This document shows, one piece after another, positions 6,452-15,318 of a stretch of 35,279 nt of DNA. The translations under genes were made by a program, and so were the position numbers. The notes under the pieces are model-generated. The model made no database searches. It was given only the letters and a program-made list of their open reading frames with translations, and was not told where the DNA came from. The stretch's first letter is position 1. Every line of letters starts with the position of its first letter. Origin of the DNA: Canicola haemoglobinophilus (GTDB lineage Bacteria > Pseudomonadota > Gammaproteobacteria > Enterobacterales > Pasteurellaceae). Location of the stretch: assembly GCF_002015075.1 (NCBI RefSeq), contig NZ_MUXZ01000024.1, positions 1 through 35,279 of the forward strand. The letters run 5' to 3'.

Positions 6452-8085
6452 TGAAACTTAGTGATATTAAACGCCTATATAAAATAGTACGTGTTTTTTT
6501 GTCTTATGGCATAGATGAAATCCTACCTCATAACAAATATACTCGCCCAATTCGTTGCTGGCGGGCGTTATTCTTCTGGTTGAAAAATCAACATAAAGAT
6601 AAGCCCTTTGGCTTACGTTTGCGTTTGGCTTTACAAGAGTTAGGTCCAGTTTGGATCAAATTGGGGCAGATGTTATCTACGCGCCGAGATTTATTTCCTG
6701 CGGAAATTGCGGACGAGCTAGCTTTGTTACAAGATCAAGTTGAGGCGTTTGCTGGCAGTGTTGCGCGTCAACAAATAGAACAAGCTTTTGGTGGAGCCTT
6801 GGAAAATTGGTTTATCGATTTTGATGAAACGGCATTGGCTTCCGCCTCTATTGCACAAGTACATACGGCAAAACTGAAACTCGCTGAAGGGCAAGAGCGA
6901 GAAGTTGTTATCAAAGTCTTGCGCCCAGATATTCAGCCGCAAATTGATGCTGATTTAAGTTGGATGTACAAATTAGCTGGTTTCTTACCAAAATTATCTC
7001 GTGAAGGATATCGTTTAAGAGCGGTAGAAGTTATTCAAGAATATGAGAAAACCTTGCGTGATGAATTAGATTTACGCATTGAAATGGCGAATGCAATTAA
7101 ATTGCGTGAGAATTTTCTTGATAGCCCAATGCTATATATTCCAGAAATGTATGAACAATTTTGCCATAAAAATGTGATTGTTATGGAGCGGATTTATGGT
7201 ATCCCTGTTTCTGATGTGGAAAAGCTAAAAGAGAATGGCACCAATATGCAACTTTTAGCGGAACGAGGTGTACAGGTTTTCTTTACTCAGGTATTTCGCG
7301 ACAGTTTTTTTCATGCAGATATGCATCCAGGCAATATTTTTGTTAATCCTAATCATCCAGAAAACCCTCAATATATCGGTATTGACTGTGGGATTGTGGG
7401 AAAATTAAATGAGAGCGATAAACGTTATTTAGCAGAAAGTTTTGTTGCCTTTTTTAATCGTGATTATCGCCGTGTAGCGCAAATGCATGTGGATGCTGGC
7501 TGGACGCCACAAGATACAAATATTGATGAATTTGAACAAGCATTTCGGGAGGTTTGTGAGCCGATTTTTGCTAAGCCTTTATCTGAAATTTCCTTTGCTC
7601 AAGTGTTGCTGAACTTATTTAATGTGGCTCGTGAGTTTAATATGCAAGTGCAGCCACAATTAGTGCTGTTGCAAAAGACCCTTCTATACATTGAAGGATT
7701 GGGGCGACAACTTTATCCACAGTTAGACTTATGGGATACAGCAAAACCTTTTTTACAAAATTGGTTAAATGAGCAAATGGGAATAAAACAATTTGCGAAA
7801 AAATTAAAACAAAAATTACCTTATTTACAGGAACACTTGCCTGATTTTCCAGAAACGCTGATAGATGCGCTAAAACAGCAAAAGTTTATTAGTCAGCAGT
7901 TAGTGGAAATTAATAAAAAATTAGCGAAACAGCAACGTTGGCAGAAGAAAACTTTTGTATTCGCAGTTGGTGCTATTATTTTTTCTACAACATTGTGGCA
8001 ATTTTCTAGCTTACCGGTGCTGATAAGTGCGGTGTTTTTTTTCCTTAGTTTTGTGGTTTGGCTAATAGGTTTTTTGTTACCTTAA
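6448..8085 (+). CDS. ubiB: UbiB, ABC1/ADCK-family atypical kinase for ubiquinone synthesis
   Basis: A 545-residue protein of the UbiB/ADCK family. The family KxGQ signature is in GPVWIKLGQMLSTRRDLFP (about residues 65-83). The alanine-rich nucleotide loop is in LASASIAQVH (about 130), the ATP lysine in VVIKVLRP (about 153), and the catalytic/metal motifs are FFHADMHPGNIFV (about 287) and IGIDCGIVGKL. Two C-terminal transmembrane helices (about 500-545) anchor it to the inner membrane. It supports ubiquinone production, probably as an ATPase that extracts intermediates. The ATG at 6448 overlaps the ubiJ stop, and a second ATG at 6451 is equally usable. Confidence 0.95.
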   Translation: MMKLSDIKRLYKIVRVFLSYGIDEILPHNKYTRPIRCWRALFFWLKNQHKDKPFGLRLRLALQELGPVWIKLGQMLSTRRDLFPAEIADELALLQDQVEAFAGSVARQQIEQAFGGALENWFIDFDETALASASIAQVHTAKLKLAEGQEREVVIKVLRPDIQPQIDADLSWMYKLAGFLPKLSREGYRLRAVEVIQEYEKTLRDELDLRIEMANAIKLRENFLDSPMLYIPEMYEQFCHKNVIVMERIYGIPVSDVEKLKENGTNMQLLAERGVQVFFTQVFRDSFFHADMHPGNIFVNPNHPENPQYIGIDCGIVGKLNESDKRYLAESFVAFFNRDYRRVAQMHVDAGWTPQDTNIDEFEQAFREVCEPIFAKPLSEISFAQVLLNLFNVAREFNMQVQPQLVLLQKTLLYIEGLGRQLYPQLDLWDTAKPFLQNWLNEQMGIKQFAKKLKQKLPYLQEHLPDFPETLIDALKQQKFISQQLVEINKKLAKQQRWQKKTFVFAVGAIIFSTTLWQFSSLPVLISAVFFFLSFVVWLIGFLLP

Positions 8086-8189
8086 TGCGTTAAATCAAAA
8101 ATAATCTAATTTGGCTATTGTCGCTATGGGTCAAAAGGGTTATATTTTGCAAGATTTTTTATTAAGTTTTATGCCATAGGAGAAATAAA

Positions 8190-8411
8190 ATGGGATTTAG
8201 TTGGCAGCAATTGCTTATTCTTCTTTTAGTTGTTGTAGTGATTTTCGGAACTAAGAAATTAAGAAATATTGGTTCAGATCTTGGCGGTGCAGTAAAAGAC
8301 TTCAAGAAAGCGATGAATGATGATCAACCAAAGGATGCTGAGTTTAAAAAAATTGCAGAAGATGCTGAACAAACTCAAGTTGAAAATTCAAAACAAAAAG
8401 AGCAGGCATAA
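8190..8411 (+). CDS. tatA: Twin-arginine translocase subunit TatA
   Basis: A 73-residue protein with one N-terminal membrane helix (QQLLILLLVVVVIFGTKKL), the FGTKKLRNIGSDLG hinge, and an amphipathic helix with GGAVKDFKKAM, followed by a charged tail. TatA oligomers form the pore or membrane-thinning patch of the Tat export system. TAGGAGAAAT precedes the ATG. The 104-base gap after ubiB has no terminator, so read-through from the ubi genes is possible. Confidence 0.95.
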   Translation: MGFSWQQLLILLLVVVVIFGTKKLRNIGSDLGGAVKDFKKAMNDDQPKDAEFKKIAEDAEQTQVENSKQKEQA

Positions 8412-8414
8412 TCT

Positions 8415-8972
8415 GTGTTTGACATTGGTTTTTCCGAACTTATTTTACTTTTCGTTGTGGGCTTAGTGGTACTAGGCCCACAACGTTTGCCTGTTGCTAT
8501 TCGTACGGTGATGGGCTGGGTAAGAACTATTCGAGGTTTAGCTGCAAATGTGCAAAGTGAACTCAGTCAGGAATTAAAATTGAAAGAGTTACAAGAAAGT
8601 ATCCAAAAAGCTGAACATCTCAACCTTTCTCAATTATCTCCCGAACTCAGTGAAACGGTGGAGGAGCTACGTCAATCAGCACAAAAAATTAAAGCTGATT
8701 TAGAAAAGAAAGCCGCAGAAACAAATTCTTCCTTTGAAGAACAAGTGCAAGAGCTTAAAAGTGCGGTACAAAATTCACAAAGTTCTGAAGTAGAAACAAA
8801 AGTTGAAGTTTCTACTGATGAGTTATCTCCAGCAGAACTGGCAGAGCTTGCGGAAGAAGGGGAGCCAATGCTGGAAATTCCTGCCGATTATTATTCCGAA
8901 GATGAGCTAGCCAATACTGAGGTGGAAAGTTTATCTAAAGACGAGTCAGAAAATACCAAAGAAAAAGTATGA
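8415..8972 (+). CDS. tatB: Twin-arginine translocase subunit TatB
   Basis: A 185-residue protein starting with GTG at 8415, three bases after the tatA stop. MFDIGFSELILLFVVGLVVLGPQRLP is the TatB N-terminal helix with its conserved glutamate and GPQRLP hinge. A long amphipathic/coiled-coil region (about 30-125) and an acidic tail follow. With TatC it forms the receptor for twin-arginine signal peptides. Its 3' end overlaps tatC by ATGA. An uptake signal lies at 8759-8767. Confidence 0.95.
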   Translation: MFDIGFSELILLFVVGLVVLGPQRLPVAIRTVMGWVRTIRGLAANVQSELSQELKLKELQESIQKAEHLNLSQLSPELSETVEELRQSAQKIKADLEKKAAETNSSFEEQVQELKSAVQNSQSSEVETKVEVSTDELSPAELAELAEEGEPMLEIPADYYSEDELANTEVESLSKDESENTKEKV

Positions 8973-9703
8973 GTGTCGAAGAGTCTCAACCCTTAATTAG
9001 TCATTTGTTGGAACTGCGTGATAGATTATTGCGCAGTATTATTTTTGTTACTGTGGTATTCCTCGCGTTAGTTTATTTCGCAAATGACATTTATAACTTT
9101 GTTGCATCGCCGTTATTAGATGTGTTGCCAGCTGGAGCGACAATGATAGCGACAAATATTGCGACACCTTTTTTTACCCCAATTAAATTGACTGCGGTAG
9201 TCGCACTATTTATTTCGGTACCGTTTTTGCTTTATCAAATTTGGGCATTTATTGCTCCAGCATTGTATCAACATGAAAAGCGCCTCGTTTATCCTTTGCT
9301 TTTTTCGAGCACGTTGTTGTTCTATTTAGGTGTTGCTTTTGCCTATTATGTAGTATTTCCATTAGTATTTGCTTTCCTCACTAAAACAGCACCTGAGGGT
9401 GTAGCCATTGCAACAGATATTAGTAGCTATTTGGATTTTGTTTTAGCATTATTTTTAGCATTTGGAATATGTTTTGAAGTACCTGTGGCAATCGTGTTAT
9501 TGTGTTGGAGCGGTGTAACAACCCCAGCAGATTTAAGAAAAAAACGCCCTTATATTATTGTGGCAGCCTTTTTTATTGGCATGCTATTGACCCCTCCAGA
9601 TGCAATTTCTCAAACATTGTTAGCTTTGCCAATGTGTTTATTGTTCGAAATTGGGGTTATTTGTGCTGGTTTTTATCAACCAAAAGATGAACAAGAAACC
9701 TAA
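8969..9703 (+). CDS. tatC: Twin-arginine translocase subunit TatC
   Basis: A 244-residue protein with six membrane helices. Family marks are SHLLELRDRLLRSI at the N-terminus (signal-peptide contact region), FLLYQIWAFIAPALYQHEKR (about 85-104), and FGICFEVPVAIVLL (with the conserved F-E pair, about 165). A final pair of helices with TPPDAISQTLLALP follows. It is the core receptor of the Tat complex. No tatD follows. A terminator ends the operon 17 bases later. Confidence 0.96.
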   Translation: MSVEESQPLISHLLELRDRLLRSIIFVTVVFLALVYFANDIYNFVASPLLDVLPAGATMIATNIATPFFTPIKLTAVVALFISVPFLLYQIWAFIAPALYQHEKRLVYPLLFSSTLLFYLGVAFAYYVVFPLVFAFLTKTAPEGVAIATDISSYLDFVLALFLAFGICFEVPVAIVLLCWSGVTTPADLRKKRPYIIVAAFFIGMLLTPPDAISQTLLALPMCLLFEIGVICAGFYQPKDEQET

Positions 9704-9719
9704 TAAAAAAGGATTGAAT

Positions 9720-9755
9720 AGGGCGAATAAGATTAAATTATTCGCCCTTGTTTAT
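9720..9755 (+). terminator. Terminator of the tat operon
   Basis: AGGGCGAATAA (9720-9730) pairs perfectly with TTATTCGCCCT (9738-9748) over GATTAAA, followed by TGTTTATT. Confidence 0.85.
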
Positions 9756-9766
9756 TAAATAAAATG

Positions 9767-10108
9767 ATGAAATAAATCTTTACTGGATTTCCTTATGTTG
9801 CCTACCGTATGCGTAAGCATGATTTTAGCTGCCGTTTAATGTCAGAAAATAAATTGACAGTAGATGACTTAATTTATCCTGTTTTTATTATGGAAGGCGA
9901 AAATCATCGTGAACCAGTTCCTTCAATGCCGAAAGTTGAACGCTTAACCCTTGATCAACTTTTGATTGAAGCTGGTTTATTGGTTAAATATGGCGTACCT
10001 GTGATTGCACTTTTCCTCGTCATTGATGAACGATCTAAAAAATCACTTATGGCAGGGGAACCTTACACTGTACATGGACAAGACGGCATTATTGATGAAG
10101 ATGGCTAA
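9767..10108 (+). pseudogene. hemB: hemB relic (porphobilinogen synthase), internally deleted and truncated
   Basis: The frame encodes the start of the magnesium-type HemB: RMRKHDFSCRLMSENKLTVDD, PVFIMEGENHREPVPSMP, VERLTLDQLLIEA and IALFLVIDERSKKSLMAGE. It then jumps straight to PYTVHGQDGIIDEDG and stops. About 30 residues between AGE and PYT are lost in frame, and the C-terminal two thirds, including both active-site lysines, is gone. The likely original ATG at 9767 is followed by TAA at codon 3 (9773-9775), so only the internal ATG at 9809 remains open. The intact protein is about 330 residues. The relic butts against menH 11 bases later. It fits a haem-dependent Haemophilus that has lost protoporphyrin synthesis. 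Confidence 0.88.
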
Positions 10109-10119
10109 ATTTTCTCTCA

Positions 10120-10887
10120 TTATTGTTCGGGGATATAGATAGTTTCTTTGATGATGTTGATAAGTTGTAGAGCAAACTCATCTGGATTTTCTAAATGCGC
10201 ATTATGCCCAGCTTGCTTAATTAAATATAAATTCAAGTTATTTTCTTGTGCCATTGTTTTAAATTTTTCATCTTTTTCGCCACAGAAATAATAAATTGGC
10301 AGAGAAAAAGACCGCACTTTTTGACGAAAATCGGGCTGTTTAGCCAGTGATGTTGCTAGGAGCATGTGTGCAATATTCAGTCCTGATTGTTGCATACGTT
10401 GAGCAATAAGTTGCTTGCGTTCTGAAGCAGATAAATGGGCAAAAACAGGCTGTTGATACCAATCATTTAAAACTTCCGAAAGTTTTTCTTGCTTAAAACG
10501 CTTTGCCCAAAGACAATCATTTTGCCACCGCTCTTGCTTTTGTTCCTCATTTTCTAAGCCCAAATTAGCTCCTTCTAAAATAAGTCCAACAAGATTGCCC
10601 CGTTGATATTGAGCTGCGTAATTTAAGGCAAGGCGACCGCCGAGTGAATAGCCAATCAAAATATAAGGTTTATCGGCAATTTGTTCGCTAATTTGTTGTG
10701 ATAGGTATTGTGCGCTTTGTTCAAAATTGTCGATAGAATAGTGGGATTGTTCGCCATGTAACGGAAGATCTAAGCATAAATAAGATTGAGAAGAAAAGTG
10801 CGGTAGTTTTTGTTGGAGTTTTTCAATCACAAGCTGCCAATCTTGCTTTGAACCCAGTAAACCATGTAAAAAAACTAAGATTGGCAT
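10120..10887 (-). CDS. menH: 2-succinyl-6-hydroxy-2,4-cyclohexadiene-1-carboxylate synthase MenH
   Basis: A 255-residue alpha/beta hydrolase. It shows the oxyanion-hole motif VFLHGLLGSKQDW (residues 5-17), the nucleophile elbow GYSLGGR with Ser81, an acid in FCGEKDEKF, and the catalytic histidine in KQAGHNAHLENP. MenH removes pyruvate from the MenD product in menaquinone synthesis. It lies 15 bases after menD with AGGAT before its ATG, as the last gene of menF-menD-menH. Uptake signals lie at 10311 and 10796. Confidence 0.92.
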   Translation of the reverse strand: MPILVFLHGLLGSKQDWQLVIEKLQQKLPHFSSQSYLCLDLPLHGEQSHYSIDNFEQSAQYLSQQISEQIADKPYILIGYSLGGRLALNYAAQYQRGNLVGLILEGANLGLENEEQKQERWQNDCLWAKRFKQEKLSEVLNDWYQQPVFAHLSASERKQLIAQRMQQSGLNIAHMLLATSLAKQPDFRQKVRSFSLPIYYFCGEKDEKFKTMAQENNLNLYLIKQAGHNAHLENPDEFALQLINIIKETIYIPEQ

Positions 10888-10902
10888 AAATTATCCTGTC
10901 TT

Positions 10903-12609
10903 TTAAGCGCCAATTACGGCATGCCCAATTTTTTCGATGAGATCTTTATAAATATTACTACCATCACTTGGATTGACTTTGATTTCAATCAATGTCGTTT
11001 CTCGGCGTGAATAGGCTTGTTTGAGCACGGTTGCTAAATCTGCCCAAGTATAAGGGCGAGCATATTTGAGATCAAACATTGCTGCAATATGTGAAAACTC
11101 AAGATGATGAGACATACGGTAATATTTTTCTTTCACTGCACTATCGACAGGGAGCATATCAAAGATTGCTCCACCATTATTATTAATGACAAAAATCACA
11201 GCTGGTTGGTTGAGTTGTTTGAATAAAGCGAAAGAATTTAAGTCATATAAGGTGGATGTGTCACCAATCATTGCTACTAAGGTTTGCTCTGAGCCAATTG
11301 CAATGCCAGCGGCGGTTGCTAGCAAGCCATCAATACCACTTGCACCACGATTGGTATAAATAGGGTAATTAGCAGAAGGTTGACTTAGAGCATCAGCCAA
11401 GCGCACAAATAAGCTATTACCTAAGAACAGAACACTATTAGATTTCGGCAATAATAGTTCAATGTTATGTGCCAAAGAGACTTCATTTAAACTTGAACCT
11501 ACTTTTTGTTTAACAAAGTCGGTACAGAATTTTGCTAAAGCCAGAGGCTCTAGTAGCCAAGGCTTTTGGCGTGCTGGCAGATGTGCGCGTAGCCAATGAT
11601 GTGGCTTGGCGTTAAAGCGTGTGTGTGCGTGATGATAAGGATCAACCGCTTTTTGATTATTTTCAATAATCCAATATTCACCTCTGAATTCCGCTAAGAA
11701 TTGATTAATTCTTTTACCAATCAATCCTGAGCCAAATTGGATGACAATTTCAGCTTGTAACAGTTTTTGTCTGACTGTTTGGTTAGCAAGCCAAATATCC
11801 GCATAGGGCAGAGTTGGTTTTACATGAGATTGAATATCTGTAATCATTGTCCAGCCCATATTTTCCGCCCATTCCGCAATTCCCATAGCTTGTTCAGCGG
11901 GTAATCGCCCGACAATAATCACGCCTCTTTTGGTTCTCCATTGATCCCAATATTTATGCGTAATAACTTCTTGATGTTGCTCTTGGTGTTGGATCCAATT
12001 TCTATTTTGTTTTAGCCAAGATTGAATATTGTTTAGCCAAGGATGAAGATCTATTTCATCATCGCTTGCATTATAAAGTGGCTCGGCAAAGGGAACATTA
12101 ATATGTACAACACCACCTTGCTTTTGTTGAAAACAAGCCTGATCTAATACTGAAATAAGCCATTGGGCAGAATAGTTTTGACTTGGTCGTGGTAAATTTA
12201 CGCTAGCAACTGGATATTGCGCAAACATATTTTGCTGCAAAATCGCTTGATTTGCACCGCACTCTAACAGTTCAGGTGGGCGGTCTGCGGTTAGAATAAT
12301 TAATGGCACATCTGTTTGGCGTGCTTCAATAATGGCTGGATAGAGGTTAGCTGTTGCCGTACCTGATGTCACTATCACTGCAACAGGCTTCTTACTTGCT
12401 TTCGCTATGCCTAAGGCAAAAAATCCTAAACCTCGTTCATCGAAATGGGTATGACAGATTGCTCGCCCATTTTCTTGTAAGCGAACAGCTTCTAATGTTA
12501 AAGGCGTTGAGCGTGATCCTGGAGCAATACAAAAATGCGAAACACCTTGGCGAATCAAGGTTTCTAAAATGACCTTTGACCAACAACGATTAAAAACGCT
12601 GACTGACAT
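10903..12609 (-). CDS. menD: MenD, SEPHCHC synthase (thiamine-diphosphate enzyme)
   Basis: A 568-residue ThDP enzyme joining isochorismate and 2-oxoglutarate in menaquinone synthesis. The N-terminal pyrimidine domain has HFCIAPGSRSTPLTLEA (about 25-41), THFDERGLGFFALG with the ThDP-activating glutamate, and VTSGTATANLYPA and TADRPPELLECGANQ. The C-terminal domain carries the ThDP/Mg motif GDTSTLYDLNSF and NNNGGAIFDMLP (about 440-475). Its start overlaps the menF end by 20 bases, implying coupled translation. Confidence 0.96.
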   Translation of the reverse strand: MSVSVFNRCWSKVILETLIRQGVSHFCIAPGSRSTPLTLEAVRLQENGRAICHTHFDERGLGFFALGIAKASKKPVAVIVTSGTATANLYPAIIEARQTDVPLIILTADRPPELLECGANQAILQQNMFAQYPVASVNLPRPSQNYSAQWLISVLDQACFQQKQGGVVHINVPFAEPLYNASDDEIDLHPWLNNIQSWLKQNRNWIQHQEQHQEVITHKYWDQWRTKRGVIIVGRLPAEQAMGIAEWAENMGWTMITDIQSHVKPTLPYADIWLANQTVRQKLLQAEIVIQFGSGLIGKRINQFLAEFRGEYWIIENNQKAVDPYHHAHTRFNAKPHHWLRAHLPARQKPWLLEPLALAKFCTDFVKQKVGSSLNEVSLAHNIELLLPKSNSVLFLGNSLFVRLADALSQPSANYPIYTNRGASGIDGLLATAAGIAIGSEQTLVAMIGDTSTLYDLNSFALFKQLNQPAVIFVINNNGGAIFDMLPVDSAVKEKYYRMSHHLEFSHIAAMFDLKYARPYTWADLATVLKQAYSRRETTLIEIKVNPSDGSNIYKDLIEKIGHAVIGA

Positions 12610-13900
12610 ACTTTATACTCCGTTTCTCTTCTTGTAATAGGGATATTAACCCTAAGGCTTTACGTTCTATTTCTTGCCATTCTAATAATGGAATTGATCC
12701 TTCTACTATGCCGGCACCTGCAAATACACGAATATCATTTTGCTCAATAAATGCGCTACGAATAGTCACACAAAATTCAGATTGTGTTTTATCCATAATG
12801 CCTAGTGTTCCTGCATACCAAGTGCGGTCAAAAGTTTCAGTTTTTTGCAAAAATGCTTTTGCCGCTTTTTGTGGTAAACCTGCAACGGCTGCTGTTGGAT
12901 GTATGGCTTTTAAGCACAACGCATCTGCATTTCCATCTTTAAGTTGTGCAGAAATTTCTCGTTTCAAATGTTGGACTTGGCGCAATTGCTTAATTTGCAC
13001 TTCTCCAACTGTAATCTGTTCAACATAAGGCGATAGATGTTGACAAATACCATCTGCAACTAGTTTATTTTCATAAATATTCTTAGGATCTTGTAATAAC
13101 CACTGCGTTTGCTGCTGATTGATATTTTCATCATCCGTCATAAAGGCGGTTCCCGCTAAGGCTTCAGTGAGTAAACAATGTTGTTGACGAATATATAATC
13201 GTTCTGGCGTAGATCCCACAAAGGTTTGAGTTTCTTCTTGTGCAAATAGAAAATGATAGCAACCAGTATTATATTTCTCACTTTCAGCTAAAAAATCTTT
13301 CGCATTTAACGGGCTGTCTGTTTTAAAGCGAGTTTCATTGGCGAGGACTACTTTAGTCAGATTTTTTTGCTCAATTTCACGTAAGGCTTTCTCTACCCAT
13401 AAACACCATTCGCTTTGATTTGCTTTTGCTGTCATCATCTGGATTGACTGATGAATTGGCATTAATGGTATTTGCTGATCTAATGTTTGGACAAGATTTA
13501 GTAGGCTATTTTTTTCTTCTTCCCAAGATGTTCTATTATCAATGATGAGTTGAATGGAAAGACTGTCCTCTTGAACTAAAAGTAATCGAGGTAAAATAAA
13601 GACAGTTTCCCCATTAAATTGGCAGCCACCGACCAGAGATAGCGCAAATTCTTGCACAAAATTTTGCGCTTCTTCTACTTGAGTAAAGCGACGGATTTCT
13701 CCAAGTCCTAAGATTTTTTTAGCGCTATCACGAAAATTAAGATAAAACTGTGGATAATGAGTTTGTGCCTTCAACCAACCAAGCAAATTCAGATCCACAT
13801 TTAAATCTAAATGAAGAACTGAAAAAGCATTTTTTAGATCTGGTTGATATTGATTAATTAAGCGAATAAGCTCAGTTTTAATCTCGTGCAAATTATCCAT
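12590..13900 (-). CDS. menF: Isochorismate synthase MenF
   Basis: A 436-residue chorismate-binding enzyme that makes isochorismate, the first committed step to menaquinone. The conserved C-terminal domain shows KVVLANETRF with the general-base lysine (about 185), FVGSTPERLY, LLTEALAGT, KLVADGIC-type residues, HPTAAVAGLP, DRTWYAGTLG, and the metal-binding GAGIVEGSIPLLEWQEIERK near the end. The menaquinone role, rather than siderophore synthesis, follows from the menD-menH neighbours. The ribosome site before 13900 is weak. Confidence 0.93.
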   Translation of the reverse strand: MDNLHEIKTELIRLINQYQPDLKNAFSVLHLDLNVDLNLLGWLKAQTHYPQFYLNFRDSAKKILGLGEIRRFTQVEEAQNFVQEFALSLVGGCQFNGETVFILPRLLLVQEDSLSIQLIIDNRTSWEEEKNSLLNLVQTLDQQIPLMPIHQSIQMMTAKANQSEWCLWVEKALREIEQKNLTKVVLANETRFKTDSPLNAKDFLAESEKYNTGCYHFLFAQEETQTFVGSTPERLYIRQQHCLLTEALAGTAFMTDDENINQQQTQWLLQDPKNIYENKLVADGICQHLSPYVEQITVGEVQIKQLRQVQHLKREISAQLKDGNADALCLKAIHPTAAVAGLPQKAAKAFLQKTETFDRTWYAGTLGIMDKTQSEFCVTIRSAFIEQNDIRVFAGAGIVEGSIPLLEWQEIERKALGLISLLQEEKRSIKYVSQRF

Positions 13901-14054
13901 TTTCTATCGTATCGAGTTAAAAATTCAGTTAAAAATAGCCCCTAATTCTACCGCACTTTAATTTTTTTTTTTACAAAATCTTTTCATCTTTTCAAAATAA
14001 GCGTAAAGTGCGGTTATATTTTGAGTAACTTTATTATTATCAAAAGGATAGTCT
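13901..14054. promoter_or_regulatory. Divergent promoter region menF/alaA with inverted uptake signals
   Basis: This gap drives menF leftward and alaA rightward. It carries ACCGCACTT at 13950 and AAGTGCGGT at 14006 in inverted order, with a run of twelve or so T's between them. No clear promoter hexamers stand out. AAGGAT before 14055 is the alaA ribosome site. Confidence 0.5.
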
Positions 14055-15269
14055 ATGCGAGTTTTTCCCAAATCTGATAAGTTGGAACATGTTTGTTATG
14101 ATATTCGTGGACCTGTGCATAAAGAGGCGCTACGTTTAGAAGAAGAAGGCAATAAGATTTTAAAATTAAATATTGGTAATCCTGCGCCCTTTGGTTTTGA
14201 AGCGCCAGACGAAATTTTAGTGGATATTTTGCGTAATTTGCCTGCTGCACAAGGTTATTGTGACTCTAAAGGACTTTATTCTGCTCGTAAAGCGATTGTG
14301 CAATATTACCAATCGAAAAATATTTTGGGAGCCACAGTCAATGATGTGTACATTGGGAATGGTGTTTCTGAACTGATTACCATGTCGTTACAAGCATTGT
14401 TAAATGATGGCGATGAAGTGTTAATTCCAATGCCTGATTATCCGCTATGGACAGCGGCAGCAACTTTGGCAGGGGGCAAGGCGGTACATTATTTATGTGA
14501 TGAACAATCTGATTGGTTTCCAGATGTTGAAGATATAAAAAGTAAGATTACTGCTCGCACAAAAGCCATTGTCATTATTAATCCGAATAACCCAACAGGT
14601 TCCGTTTACAGTAAAGAATTGTTATTGGATATTGTCGAAGTCGCTCGCCAGCATGGCTTAATTATTTTTGCTGATGAAATTTACGATAAAATTTTATATG
14701 ACAATGCTGTTCATCATCATATTGCGGCATTAGCGCCAGATTTATTAACAGTAACCTTCAATGGATTATCAAAATCTTATCGTGTAGCAGGATTTCGCCA
14801 AGGTTGGATGATTTTAAATGGACCAAAACATCAAGCAAAAGGCTATATTGAAGGCTTGGATATGTTGGCATCAATGCGTTTATGTGCAAATCATCCTATG
14901 CAACATGCGATCCAAACCGCTTTGGGTGGATATCAGAGTATCAATGAATTTATTTTACCGGGTGGCCGTTTATTAGAACAACGCAATAAGGCTTACGAGC
15001 TGATTAATCAAATTCCAGGAGTGAGTTGTACAAAACCAATGGGCGCACTTTATATGTTCCCGAAAATTGATATTAAAAAATTCAATATTTATGATGATGA
15101 AAAAATGGTATTGGATTTATTGCGTCAAGAGAAAGTATTACTGGTGCATGGACGAGGATTTAACTGGCAACAACCAGATCATTTTAGAATTGTAACCTTG
15201 CCTTACGTGCATCAAATTGAAGATGCTTTAGGCAGATTTGCGAGATTTTTAGAACGTTATCATCAATAA
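14055..15269 (+). CDS. alaA: Glutamate-pyruvate aminotransferase AlaA
   Basis: A 404-residue class I PLP aminotransferase of the AlaA (YfbQ) type, which makes alanine from pyruvate and glutamate. Marks are the N-terminal YDIRGPVHKEALRLEEEG, LNIGNPAPFGFEAP, SKGLYSARKAIVQYY, INPNNPTGSVY, ADEIYDKILYD, the PLP lysine Lys240 in NGLSKSYRVAGFRQGW, and HFRIVTLPY near the end. Length equals that of E. coli AlaA (405). It is monocistronic, ending at a terminator shared with fadR. Confidence 0.93.
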   Translation: MRVFPKSDKLEHVCYDIRGPVHKEALRLEEEGNKILKLNIGNPAPFGFEAPDEILVDILRNLPAAQGYCDSKGLYSARKAIVQYYQSKNILGATVNDVYIGNGVSELITMSLQALLNDGDEVLIPMPDYPLWTAAATLAGGKAVHYLCDEQSDWFPDVEDIKSKITARTKAIVIINPNNPTGSVYSKELLLDIVEVARQHGLIIFADEIYDKILYDNAVHHHIAALAPDLLTVTFNGLSKSYRVAGFRQGWMILNGPKHQAKGYIEGLDMLASMRLCANHPMQHAIQTALGGYQSINEFILPGGRLLEQRNKAYELINQIPGVSCTKPMGALYMFPKIDIKKFNIYDDEKMVLDLLRQEKVLLVHGRGFNWQQPDHFRIVTLPYVHQIEDALGRFARFLERYHQ

Positions 15270-15287
15270 TTAATTATCTGGAAAAAG

Positions 15288-15318
15288 AAAGGGAGAACAT
15301 CATATTCTCCCTTTTATC
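15288..15318. terminator. Bidirectional terminator between alaA and fadR
   Basis: AAAGGGAGAA (15288-15297) pairs with TTCTCCCTTT (15305-15314) over seven bases. There is a T-run to the right and an A-run to the left, so it can stop both convergent genes. Confidence 0.8.
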
